Shown here: positions 9,247-18,523 of the stretch, piece by piece
Layout: the number at the start of each line of letters is the position of its first letter
How positions within the stretch are numbered: the stretch's first letter is position 1
Origin: Oxalobacteraceae bacterium
GTDB lineage: Bacteria; Pseudomonadota; Gammaproteobacteria; Burkholderiales; Burkholderiaceae_D
Assembly (NCBI GenBank): GCA_021298975.1
Contig: JAJTGC010000018.1
Location: forward strand, 1-46,064
DNA length: 46,064 nt
Direction: 5' to 3'
Position numbers and translations under genes: made by a program
The notes under the pieces: model-generated
Told to the model about the DNA's origin: nothing
Databases searched by the model: none
Seen by the model: only the letters and a program-made list of their open reading frames with translations

Positions 9247-9789
9247 TTATCTATCGTTAGCTAGGTTGATCATCAGACACAAAGACGCACCGCCCATACA
9301 AATAAAAAAGCTGCCAAAAAAGCCCATTAAAAACAAATTATTTTCTCTAAATTTCGCTTCATCGTAACTATCGGTTCTAGCGGAAATGGGAAGCGCCTGA
9401 AAGCCAGGCACAAGATCGGCAAGGGCTGCCAGCTGGACTCCAAGTATCGTTGTGGAACTGACAAGGAATCCGATCAGCGCAATGATGCGACGGGTATTGT
9501 TACAGTAGGTCAGAGGAATTGCATCGCGGGGGTCCGATTGCCACGCTGGGTGCGCTGCTGTGGCGGTGCCCTGGTTGGTCGCCGGTTGAGAACGTTCGCT
9601 TGCAATCAGTTCGGCTACTGCTGTTGGGTCAGACGCTACGTTCGCGGATGCCGCCAGTTGTTGTAGCGATTCATTCCATTGCCCAGTGGGCACGCGGATG
9701 GTGACATGGTCGTCATAATATCTAATGTGCGGCCTCATCAACACCTTGGCTGGTGCGTCGGACCGTGCGCTGGAAGTGGCTCTCGACAT
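9247..9789 (-). CDS. Hypothetical two-helix membrane protein at the head of the chaperone cluster
   Basis: No family is recognised for this 180-residue protein. Residues 1-95 are soluble and Ala/Ser/Thr-rich, with no signal peptide. Two hydrophobic stretches follow: RRIIALIGFLVSSTTILGVQ (about 98-117) and FLMGFFGSFFICMGGASLCL (about 152-171). AAGGAG (9795-9800) precedes the ATG at 9789, and a GGAAC-type box lies 35 nt upstream. It is the first of three genes running leftwards, 164 nt before the second. The architecture resembles its neighbour and suits a membrane-inserting partner of the SycD-like chaperone, but this is contextual inference only. Confidence 0.6.
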   Translation of the reverse strand: MSRATSSARSDAPAKVLMRPHIRYYDDHVTIRVPTGQWNESLQQLAASANVASDPTAVAELIASERSQPATNQGTATAAHPAWQSDPRDAIPLTYCNNTRRIIALIGFLVSSTTILGVQLAALADLVPGFQALPISARTDSYDEAKFRENNLFLMGFFGSFFICMGGASLCLMINLANDR

Positions 9790-9823
9790 ACAGGACTCCT
9801 TTATCGGCTGAAAGTTTGCCTGT

Positions 9824-9851
9824 TTGGTGTCCGAGCCTCCATTTTTGTTCC
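9824..9851 (-). promoter_or_regulatory. Candidate hrp-box (HrpL-type ECF sigma promoter)
   Basis: Read on the minus strand there is GGAACA (9851-9846), a 15-nt spacer, then ACACCAA (9830-9824). The HrpL consensus is GGAACC-N15/16-CCACNNA, so five of six bases match in the first half and four of the five fixed bases in the second. It ends 35 nt upstream of the first gene of the chaperone cluster, with the ribosome site in between. Chance occurrence is possible, and the other effector-like genes of the window show no such box. Confidence 0.4.
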
Positions 9852-10012
9852 AACGGTCGCATCAAAAAAATAACAACCGCTACCGAATGCCGCGCATGAT
9901 GATCGGCGCCATGACCACGGCCGGCAACTGCGGTTGGGGAGACGCTGAATACGTCCATGTTTTGTGGTGCGCCAGCGTCGCTGTGCGGCGCAGGTCAAAG
10001 AAAAATCAGGGA

Positions 10013-10030
10013 ATTCTCGTAATCGAGAAT
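10013..10030. repeat. Short perfect inverted repeat (possible operator)
   Basis: ATTCTCG, TAAT, CGAGAAT form a perfect 7-bp inverted repeat around a 4-nt centre. It lies in the 311-nt gap between the pyrF stop (10101) and the chaperone cluster start (9789), beyond the hrp-like box. It has no T-run, so an operator is more likely than a terminator. No regulator can be assigned. Confidence 0.35.
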
Positions 10031-10100
10031 GATCACGATTGATTGGGCTGAAAAATTTTCTGATTTTTTTAATCAGCGCTTCCTTGTCGCGATAGAAAAA

Positions 10101-10928
10101 TCAACGTGCGCAACGAAACTGATTCACCGCATCCCGTGTTTCGTGCGCAACGCGCGCTGCGGCCATCGAAAAATCTTCATCGCCCTCTGGCTTTGCATAA
10201 AGAATCGCGCGAGAGGAATTGATCATCATTCCAGCACCGTCGGCGGTTTGCCCGGCCTCTACGGTGGCCTTGATATCGCCGCCTTGCGCTCCGATACCCG
10301 GTACCAGCAGCGGCATGTCACCGACGATGGCGCGTACCTGTGCGAGTTCCTGCGGGAAAGTGGCGCCGACCACCAAACCGCACTGCCCGTACCGGTTCCA
10401 CTTGGACGCCACCTGGCGCGCAACATGCTGATACAGCGGTTGTCCATCGACGTTCAGAAACTGCAAATCGGAGCCGCCGGGATTGGAGGTGCGACATAAA
10501 ACGATCACACCGCGATCCTGCCATTCCAGATAAGGCTCTACCGAGTCAAAACCCATATACGGGTTGACGGTCACCGCATCGGCACGGTAGCGCTCGAAGG
10601 CTTCGCGCGCATATTGCTCGGCGGTCGCGCCGATGTCACCGCGCTTGGCATCAAGCACGATCGGAATCTGCGGGTAATTTGCTTTCAGATAATCGCAAAT
10701 CGCCTGCAGCTGATCTTCTGCCGCCAACGCCGCGAAATACGCAATCTGCGGCTTGAAGGCACAGGCAGTTGCAGCCGTGGCATCGATGATCGTCTTGCAG
10801 AAAGTAAAGATAGCATCGCTCTTTCCCTGCAGCGCATCAGGAAAACGCTGGATATCCGGATCAAGGCCGACGCAGAGCAGAGAATCATTGGTTCGGATGG
10901 CGGCAGCGAGTTTGTCAGTGAATTTCAC
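10101..10928 (-). CDS. pyrF: Orotidine 5'-phosphate decarboxylase (type 2)
   Basis: PyrF decarboxylates OMP to UMP, the last step of pyrimidine nucleotide synthesis. At 275 residues and with the sequence [20 protein letters not shown] (catalytic Lys/Asp block, about residues 92-111) it belongs to the longer subgroup found in many betaproteobacteria and actinobacteria. LLCVGLDPD near residue 18 and [10 protein letters not shown] in the C-terminal phosphate-binding region also fit. It runs divergently from the EamA transporter gene, whose ATG is about 60 nt away, so the promoters share a short gap. The downstream neighbours are the unrelated chaperone cluster. Confidence 0.95.
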   Translation of the reverse strand: MKFTDKLAAAIRTNDSLLCVGLDPDIQRFPDALQGKSDAIFTFCKTIIDATAATACAFKPQIAYFAALAAEDQLQAICDYLKANYPQIPIVLDAKRGDIGATAEQYAREAFERYRADAVTVNPYMGFDSVEPYLEWQDRGVIVLCRTSNPGGSDLQFLNVDGQPLYQHVARQVASKWNRYGQCGLVVGATFPQELAQVRAIVGDMPLLVPGIGAQGGDIKATVEAGQTADGAGMMINSSRAILYAKPEGDEDFSMAAARVAHETRDAVNQFRCAR

Positions 10929-10991
10929 GCGAGTTGGCAGCTGTGGTGGATGGAGACGCGATTGTAGCCTGTCATGCTATTGTCTCGCCCC

Positions 10992-11882
10992 ATGACGCAA
11001 CTCTCCCGCAAAGATCTGGTGCTGCTGGCACTACTGACCCTGTTCTGGGGTCTGAACTGGCCTGTGATGAAAATCGGTGTGCGCGAATTCCCGCCGCTGA
11101 CCTTCCGTACGATCAGCATGGTGGGTGGGCTGGCGGTGATCTGGCTGGCGGCACGCGCGCAGGGTGCATCACTGGCAATACCCGCAGGTGCCAGGATGAC
11201 GGTGATTCGTCTGGCCATTCCCAATATGCTGATCTGGCATTCACTGATCATCATTGGCGTGAAGTTATTGTCCTCAGGTCGCGCAGCCATCTTGGGCTAC
11301 ACCATGCCAGCCTGGGCCGTGCTCTCCGGTTTGATTTTTTTCGGTGACCGCATCAGCCGGTCCGCACTGGTCGGTATTGCGCTGGCAATGAGTGGTGCCC
11401 TGCTCCTGCTCTCGAGTGAGTTTTCGCGACTATCGGGCCAGCCAGTGGGTACGGTGCTGGCACTGATCGCCGCAGCGGGATGGGGCTTCGGTACCGTGCT
11501 CATGAAGCGTACTCAGCTGGATATGCCGACGATCTCGCTCACCTTCTGGATGCTGTCACTCACAACGACCATCATGGCGATACTGGCGCTGATTTTCGAA
11601 TACCCCGCCATGCGCATGCCTAATTTGGTCGAATGGGGTGCCATCGTTTACAACTCGGCGATCATTTTCGGATTCGCGCATGTGGTGTGGTTCAGACTGG
11701 CGCGCATACTGCCACCGGTCGCCTCGAGTTTGTCGGTGATGTTCATTCCGGTGCTGGGGACTTTTTCGGGTGCGTGGATACTGGGTGAAGTACCGCACTG
11801 GCAAGACTATGTCGCCATGCTGCTGATACTGGGGGCGATGTCGACGGTGCTATTCAAGCCTCGGCCGGTACAGCAAGACTGA
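10992..11882 (+). CDS. EamA/DMT-family inner membrane transporter
   Basis: The 296-residue protein has about ten hydrophobic helices in two homologous halves, as is standard for drug/metabolite (EamA) transporters. Helix 1 contains ALLTLFWGLNWPVMKIGV, typical of the family, and the second half contains LALIAAAGWGFGTVLMKR and LSVMFIPVLGTFSGAWILGE. Substrates in this family range from amino acids to nucleobases and cannot be read from sequence. ATG 10992 is taken as the start; an in-frame ATG at 10974 is also possible, and neither has a clear ribosome site. It is convergent with dacB across a repeat-rich gap. Confidence 0.88.
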   Translation: MTQLSRKDLVLLALLTLFWGLNWPVMKIGVREFPPLTFRTISMVGGLAVIWLAARAQGASLAIPAGARMTVIRLAIPNMLIWHSLIIIGVKLLSSGRAAILGYTMPAWAVLSGLIFFGDRISRSALVGIALAMSGALLLLSSEFSRLSGQPVGTVLALIAAAGWGFGTVLMKRTQLDMPTISLTFWMLSLTTTIMAILALIFEYPAMRMPNLVEWGAIVYNSAIIFGFAHVVWFRLARILPPVASSLSVMFIPVLGTFSGAWILGEVPHWQDYVAMLLILGAMSTVLFKPRPVQQD

Positions 11883-11980
11883 TGACGCACGCAGTGTGGT
11901 CTCAAGTCGCGTTTTGTTTTTCATTTTTAGAATCAGCTGATGTACAAAGGTATAAAGAAAGACACTGGATCCCGGCTTTC

Positions 11981-12099
11981 GCCCACTACTGTCCGGAACA
12001 TTTGAAGCCATGCACCACTGAACACTGATGAGCAGTTTTTCTGACTGGATTGCACAGGATTTTTGCGTGCATTTAAGTCTTCTTGCTTGGCTGGATTTT
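11981..12099. repeat. Direct repeat, copy 1
   Basis: This segment of about 118 nt starts at CACTACTGTCCGGAACAT, and its body contains GATGAGCAGTTTTTCTGACT and ends CTTGCTTGGCTGGATTTT. It recurs with scattered substitutions about 202 nt downstream. It is non-coding and lies in the 503-nt gap between the EamA gene and dacB. It follows directly after a half-palindrome (GGATCCCGGCTTTCGC). It matches no known insertion sequence that I recognise. Confidence 0.8.
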
Positions 12100-12119
12100 C
12101 GACGGATTGATCATGGACC

Positions 12120-12187
12120 CCAGCTTTCGCTGGGGTGACGGAATTTAGAACCATCAGCCCAAAAATCGTCACCCCAGCGAAAGCTCA
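12120..12187. repeat. REP-like long inverted repeat
   Basis: AGCTTTCGCTGGGGTGACG (about 12121-12139) is mirrored by CGTCACCCCAGCGAAAGCT (about 12167-12185), a 19-bp perfect stem around a loop of about 27 nt. Such stems belong to the interspersed palindromes common between genes in proteobacteria, recognisable because they would spell VTPAKAG if translated. It lies between the two copies of the direct repeat. It could act as a bidirectional transcription stop or mRNA stabiliser between the convergent EamA gene and dacB. Confidence 0.75.
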
Positions 12188-12300
12188 CTACTGTCCGGAA
12201 CATGTGAAGTCATGCACCACTGAATACTGATGAGCAGTTTTTCTGACTGATTTCGCAAGATTTTTGCGAGCATTTAAGTCGTCTTGCTTGGCTGGATTTT
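12183..12300. repeat. Direct repeat, copy 2
   Basis: This is the second copy of the unit at 11981-12099, with the same boundaries (CACTACTGTCCGGAACAT to CTTGCTTGGCTGGATTTT) and around a dozen differences, including a 1-nt indel. It follows directly the right arm of the long inverted repeat and is followed by another palindrome (12301-12322). Confidence 0.8.
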
Positions 12301-12322
12301 TGTCCCGGCGCAGGCCGGGATC
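12301..12322. repeat. REP-like palindrome
   Basis: GTCCCGGC, GCAG, GCCGGGAT form a compact hairpin. A similar core (CCCCGGC, AGAC, GCCGGGAT) occurs at 42838-42859 between the two ompA genes, so this is an interspersed family. Confidence 0.65.
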
Positions 12323-12385
12323 CATTTCCCATCTGGCAGTGCGCAGTGATCTTCGCCGGACTCAGCAACAAAATTGTCTGCCGCA

Positions 12386-13810
12386 TTAATCGCTATTGTC
12401 GTAGACCCACTGCAGCAACTGATCAAAACCCGGGCGCATGGCACCCGCATTCGCATGATTCACCATGCAGACCACGACTACGCGCTTGCCTGATTTGGTC
12501 GTCACATAACCGGCAATACTCATCACATCACCCAGACTGCCGGTCTTCATGTGCGCATTGGCCTTGACCGTACGATCAGACAGTCGCCGACTCATGGTGC
12601 CATCCACGCCGGCCAGTGGCAGCGAGGCCATGAACTCCGGCATGGTTGACGTCTGCCATGCACGCTGCAGCAAACGTGCCAGCGTCAGCGCGGAAATGCG
12701 CTCTTCTTTTGAAAGTCCTGAACCATTGTCAAGCACCATGCCCGTGGTATCGATGCCGCTGGAAGACAACCATCCCATTACCTTTGCACTTGCCGCCGTT
12801 GCGGTAGCAGACGCGTTGCCGCGCTCGGCCACGACTGACAACAATAAATTGCGCGCCATGACATTGTTACTGTACTTGTTGATGTCGCGAATGGACTGAC
12901 CGAGGGTGACGGATGACCACTGCAGAATTTCTTTTGCGCTCGCGGGCACACGCGCTTCGCGTGTGGGTCCAGTGATGGTGCCACCGATTTCACTCCATAG
13001 CAGTCTGAACACCGCATCGAAATACTGCACGTGATTGAGTGTGTGCAGGTGCAGTGACAACACTTTCTGTCCGCAAGAGACTGGATAGCTCCCACCAAAA
13101 CGCAGAGTCTTACCATTCAGTTCGGGCTTGAGCATCGTGCGTAAATCACCGCATTCACCCTGACCGAGCGCTGGCGGCTCGACCAAAAAATCTGCCATCG
13201 GCGGCTCGATGGAATACAGCGCACGCGTGTTGCCTGCCTCGGGCGTCAGCTTGACTTGCAAGGCCTTGGCATCCAGCAGCATGGCATCCGGCAAAGCGTT
13301 GTAAGCGCGATTGGCCTGGCCATCAAAGGGCGGCGTATCGTCCGGCAGTTTCTGAAAGAGACTGCGATCGATCACCAAGGCACCGCGAATTTCGCGTAGG
13401 CCAGTCGCGCGCACTTGGCGCAGGAGTCGCCACAAGTCTTCATAGGCAAAACGCGGATCACCACTGCCCTCGATAATCAGATCACCCTGGAGCACATCAC
13501 CCCGCTGCACACCGTCGATATGTACACGCGTGATCCAGCGATAATTCGGACCCAGCAATTCCAGCGCTGCTTGCGTCGTTACCAGCTTCATGATGGAGGC
13601 GGGACGGAAGATCACCTGATTGTTATGCGCGACCAGGGTCTCGCCACTGAGCACGCGGCGTATGTCAACGGCGACCGCGTTTTCCGGTACCCCGGCTTTT
13701 TTCAGCGCCTGCGCAAAAACAGGTGGCAGGGTGCTGTTGGCTTTGGCTTCATTGGTTGCGTGCGCGGGAAAGCCCACAATCAGCATCAACGGCCAGCTGA
13801 GCAGGGGCAA
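12386..13810 (-). CDS. dacB: D-alanyl-D-alanine carboxypeptidase/endopeptidase (PBP4), signal peptide apparently frameshifted
   Basis: DacB is a periplasmic penicillin-binding protein that trims and cleaves peptidoglycan cross-links. The mature protein is intact: SIMK (Ser nucleophile and Lys), YSNNVMARNLLL (the SxN motif) and HMKTGSLGDV (KTG) are all present, with the usual inserted domain between SIMK and SNN. The start is unclear. In this frame the first plausible codons are TTG 13810 or ATG 13786, which give a signal peptide with no positive charges. A proper leader, MSKTPRRFF, begins at ATG 13839 in the neighbouring frame and would join HLPLLSWPLMLIVGFPAHA if the A6 run at 13814-13819 had one more base. 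That points to a single-base deletion, either a sequencing error or a real phase-variable tract. Confidence 0.88.
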   Translation of the reverse strand: MPLLSWPLMLIVGFPAHATNEAKANSTLPPVFAQALKKAGVPENAVAVDIRRVLSGETLVAHNNQVIFRPASIMKLVTTQAALELLGPNYRWITRVHIDGVQRGDVLQGDLIIEGSGDPRFAYEDLWRLLRQVRATGLREIRGALVIDRSLFQKLPDDTPPFDGQANRAYNALPDAMLLDAKALQVKLTPEAGNTRALYSIEPPMADFLVEPPALGQGECGDLRTMLKPELNGKTLRFGGSYPVSCGQKVLSLHLHTLNHVQYFDAVFRLLWSEIGGTITGPTREARVPASAKEILQWSSVTLGQSIRDINKYSNNVMARNLLLSVVAERGNASATATAASAKVMGWLSSSGIDTTGMVLDNGSGLSKEERISALTLARLLQRAWQTSTMPEFMASLPLAGVDGTMSRRLSDRTVKANAHMKTGSLGDVMSIAGYVTTKSGKRVVVVCMVNHANAGAMRPGFDQLLQWVYDNSD

Positions 13811-13975
13811 GTGAAAAAACGTCTCGGAGTTTTTGACATGGTGTCGGGTGAGTTCTTGTAATAATGAGATGAACTGCTGCTGATTATCCCACGTGCCTGA
13901 CTGCAAATCGCCAGCGTTTGACGTCGCGGCGATGATTGCGTAGTCTCGCGCATCGACCTCCACACTGCCGCCGCC

Positions 13976-14861
13976 ATGATTCCTTTTTTCAGCAGCGAAC
14001 AAATTCAACAGGCGCTGCCCTGCACCACGCTGATAGCCGCCCTGCGCGAGGCGTTTCAAGATACCGCGCAGGCACCGCGCCGGCATGTGCATCCCCTGTC
14101 AGATACCGGATCATCGACCCTGCTGCTGATGCCAGTGTGGCAGGCCAATGCGCATCTGGGCGTGAAGCTGGTGACGGTGGTGCCCGAGAATCAGGCGCGT
14201 CAACTGCCCACCGTACAGGCACTGTTCATTTTGCTCGACACGGCGACCGGCACGCCGCTGGCGCTGATGGATGGCGAGGCGCTCACGCTGCGCCGCACAG
14301 CGGCAGCATCCGCGCTCGCCTCGACGTACTTGTCACGACCCGATAGTGAGCACCTGCTGATTGTCGGTACCGGACAACTGGCGCCCTATATGGCCGTGGC
14401 CCACTGCGCGGTGCGCAAAATGCGCCGCGTCACGGTATGGGGACGCGATCTGCAGAAGGCACAACGGACTGTTGAAAAAATTCAGGCACTGGGATTGCCG
14501 GCATCTATTTCGATCGATGTCACCGAAAATCTTGGAACAGCCTCAATGGCTGCTGACCTGATCAGCTGCGCCACCACCAGCCGGCAGGCGCTTGTTTGTC
14601 GATACCTTTGATGGCGCATTAGCCGAGGCGGGCGATTTGGTGCAGCCTGTGCAAGCGGGTCTGATTACGCGTGCATCGGTGCTCGCCGAACTGGCCGACC
14701 TGGCCAGTGGCCGTCATTCAGGGCGCAGCAATGCGCAGGAAATCACGCTATTCAAATCCGTGGGCACAGCCATCGAAGATTTGTGTGCAGCCAATCTGGT
14801 GTGGCAGCACTTCAAAGCACAGCCGTCGCAGCCGACCACCATCAACAGCCGTCACGAGTAA
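13976..14861 (+). pseudogene. Ornithine cyclodeaminase/mu-crystallin family gene broken by an internal deletion
   Basis: The first reading frame (13976-14611) gives the N-terminal two thirds of an OCD/mu-crystallin protein, including the Rossmann segment LLIVGTGQLAPYMAVAHCAVR and VTVWGRDLQKAQ. After ADLISCATTSRQA it runs into a wrong frame and stops. The C-terminal part (LFVDTFDGALAEAGDLVQP to the end at 14861) continues in the next frame from about 14588. Family members have roughly 25-35 residues between these points (the WLKPG...HLDLVG region), so the lesion is an out-of-frame deletion, not a single-base slip. The product would lack its NAD-binding loop. The gene overlaps the convergent pirin gene by 10 nt. 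Confidence 0.8.
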
Positions 14862-15751
14862 TCGGCCGGCTTCAAATTGTCCGGCAGCGGAATCCACTCG
14901 GTTTCTTCCGGCACGGAGGCAAAGCGCTGTGCTATCCAGTCGCGCTTGGCCTCCTCGATGCGCTCTTCACTACTGGAGACAAAATTCCACACCAGGTGTC
15001 GCGGACCGTCCAAGGTCTCGCCACCGAGCAGCATGACGGTCGCACCTGAGCTGCCTGCGGTGACGTTCAGAGGATGATGCGGTTTCAGTACCAGCAACTG
15101 GCCCGCATCGAAACTGCCGTCGCTACCCACTTCGAGATCGCCACTGACAATGTAGATCGCCTGTTCTTCGTACTCTGCAGGTAGGCGCTGGTGCGCGCCA
15201 GCGGACAAACGCAGCTGCGCATAAAACAGCGGCGAGCGCGTGGGCAGCGGCGAGTGCAAGCTGAGAAAACTACCGGCAATCATGATCAGCTGCGCGCCCT
15301 CGCTCTCGGCCACCGGCAACTCATTTGCTTTCAGGTGTGTGAAGTCGGGTTCGCATTCCTCATCCGCCCGTGGCAGCGCTACCCAACACTGAAGACCGTA
15401 CAGTGACGAGAGCGAACTGCGCTGGTGGTGATCGCTGCGCTCGGAATGCACGATGCCCCGTCCCGCGGTCATCCAGTTGACTTCACCGGGCCGGATCGCC
15501 TGCACGGTACCCAGACTGTCGCGATGCAGGATTTCACCCTCGAAGAGCCAAGTCACCGTGGCCAGACCGATGTGCGGATGCGGCCGCACATCCAGGCCAA
15601 TGCCGGGCTTGAGGACATTCGGGCCCATCTGATCCAGAAAAACGAAAGGCCCCACCATACGTCGACCGGCGGCGGGCAAGGCGCGACGAACTTCGAATCC
15701 ATCACCGAGATCGCGTGTGCGGGGAATGATCAATGTCTCAATGGCGCTCAT
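14852..15751 (-). CDS. Pirin family protein
   Basis: The 299-residue bicupin contains the pirin signature in the N-terminal domain: [19 protein letters not shown] with metal-binding His residues at about 56-60, and [17 protein letters not shown] with the further His and Glu. The C-terminal cupin ends with the usual [20 protein letters not shown]. Bacterial pirins bind Fe or another metal; some show quercetinase activity and others have regulatory roles, so the substrate is open. Pirins of this length with an intact metal site are generally catalytically competent. It runs convergently with the broken OCD gene, and its promoter must lie in the gap before the groE operon. Confidence 0.92.
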   Translation of the reverse strand: MSAIETLIIPRTRDLGDGFEVRRALPAAGRRMVGPFVFLDQMGPNVLKPGIGLDVRPHPHIGLATVTWLFEGEILHRDSLGTVQAIRPGEVNWMTAGRGIVHSERSDHHQRSSLSSLYGLQCWVALPRADEECEPDFTHLKANELPVAESEGAQLIMIAGSFLSLHSPLPTRSPLFYAQLRLSAGAHQRLPAEYEEQAIYIVSGDLEVGSDGSFDAGQLLVLKPHHPLNVTAGSSGATVMLLGGETLDGPRHLVWNFVSSSEERIEEAKRDWIAQRFASVPEETEWIPLPDNLKPADYS

Positions 15752-15932
15752 TCAAGTCATCCTCGTTTGTTTGTCGGGATTTTACGGGGGCTTTCGTAAT
15801 CACTGATGCTGATATGTTTTTCATTTGACATTACATCGAACTTTCAGTCTTTATGGCACGCGAATGATGACCGGAAATTATCAATTAAGTAATCTAATGG
15901 GCTCATCTGACAGAAGTTTTCGCGAATGGTTC

Positions 15933-15961
15933 TTGAAAAAGTGCCTACCCGTCCTTATACT
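15933..15961 (+). promoter_or_regulatory. Sigma70-type promoter of groES-groEL
   Basis: TTGAAA (15933-15938) and TATACT (15956-15961) are separated by 17 nt, close to the sigma70 consensus. The -10 runs into the CIRCE operator, so HrcA bound there would block initiation. No sigma32-type -10 (CCCCAT) is seen at the same place. Confidence 0.85.
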
Positions 15962-15987
15962 TAGCACTCACTGATGGAGAGTGCTAA
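15961..15987 (+). promoter_or_regulatory. CIRCE operator (HrcA binding site)
   Basis: TTAGCACTC, nine bases, GAGTGCTAA is a perfect match to the CIRCE inverted repeat. It overlaps the transcription start region of groESL, 103 nt before the groES ATG. It predicts heat-inducible control by the HrcA repressor, whose own gene is not in this window. Confidence 0.97.
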
Positions 15988-16090
15988 CAATGCTGCCATC
16001 AAGATTTTCTCAAAAGCAGGTTCCGATGGTCAGCCAGTGGCTGGCATTCGGGTCATATTCAACACAACCCGTTGTTTTTAAGGAGTATTT

Positions 16091-16378
16091 ATGAGTCTTC
16101 GTCCTTTGCATGACCGCGTCATTGTCGAGCGTCTCGAACAGGAAACCAAAACCGCGTCTGGCATCGTTCTGCCGGAAGCCGCTGCCGAGAAACCGGATCA
16201 GGGCAAAGTCGTTGCGGTTGGCAACGGCAAGATCCTGGAAGACGGGAAAGTCCGTCCGCTGGATGTGAAAGTCGGCGACAAAGTACTGTTTGGCAAATAT
16301 TCCGGCCAAGCCGTGAAAATCGACGGCAAGGAAGTTCTCGTCATGCGCGAGGACGACATCATGGCCATCGTGCAGTAA
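16091..16378 (+). CDS. groES: Co-chaperonin GroES (Cpn10)
   Basis: This is the 95-residue heptameric lid of the GroEL folding chamber. It starts [16 protein letters not shown] and carries the mobile loop [19 protein letters not shown] (about residues 18-36) and the C-terminal [18 protein letters not shown], all canonical. AAGGAG lies 6 nt before the ATG. It is the first gene of the groESL operon behind the CIRCE-controlled promoter, 77 nt before groEL. Confidence 0.98.
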   Translation: MSLRPLHDRVIVERLEQETKTASGIVLPEAAAEKPDQGKVVAVGNGKILEDGKVRPLDVKVGDKVLFGKYSGQAVKIDGKEVLVMREDDIMAIVQ

Positions 16379-16443
16379 AGACGCCAGACCACACCATTTT
16401 TACGCACCCGGCACCTGCCCGGGTTTGAATCTGAAATATCTGA

Positions 16444-18105
<1,662 letters not shown>

Positions 18106-18124
18106 TTTTGCTGTTAGGCACATC

Positions 18125-18157
18125 AAAACCCCGCAGTGCGAACTGCGGGGTTTTTTT
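18125..18157 (+). terminator. Rho-independent terminator of groESL
   Basis: AACCCCGCAGT, GCGA, ACTGCGGGGTT forms an 11-bp stem followed by seven T. It lies 20 nt after the groEL stop. The remaining 366 nt to the next start hold only the candidate promoter at 18462-18490; I see nothing else there. Confidence 0.95.
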
Positions 18158-18461
18158 ATGGTGGCTTTAAACGGATGTTCGCTGCTTAACAAATGCCAGC
18201 GCCGTTGACATATCTTCAAGCATCATGTGTCAGAGTCGTCTTGTCGGTCTCCCTGACACGACAGACTGACTTGCATCAATTCAAGGTCTTGCTGGATCAC
18301 CCCGACCAGAAAACTTCCTCAAAACGCTTTAATCGCGCATAAAACCGATTAAAGAACTCTCTGTACTCAGATAAAAAGCACTTTGTTCTCGCTCAATATC
18401 GTGACGCTCGATTCAACGAACTAATGATCGCGTTGGTCACTTAACGCACATTCGGATAAAT

Positions 18462-18490
18462 TTGACTGAACAGATTGTCCGATAAACAAT
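18462..18490 (+). promoter_or_regulatory. Candidate sigma70 promoter of the ADP-ribosyltransferase-like gene
   Basis: TTGACT (18462-18467), a 17-nt spacer and AACAAT (18485-18490) lie 33 nt before the chosen start. The -35 matches at five of six bases and the -10 at four of six. The gene therefore appears to have its own promoter behind the groEL terminator. Confidence 0.45.
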
Positions 18491-18523
18491 AAATCAATCA
18501 TCCAACCATTGATGGGAGGGGAC

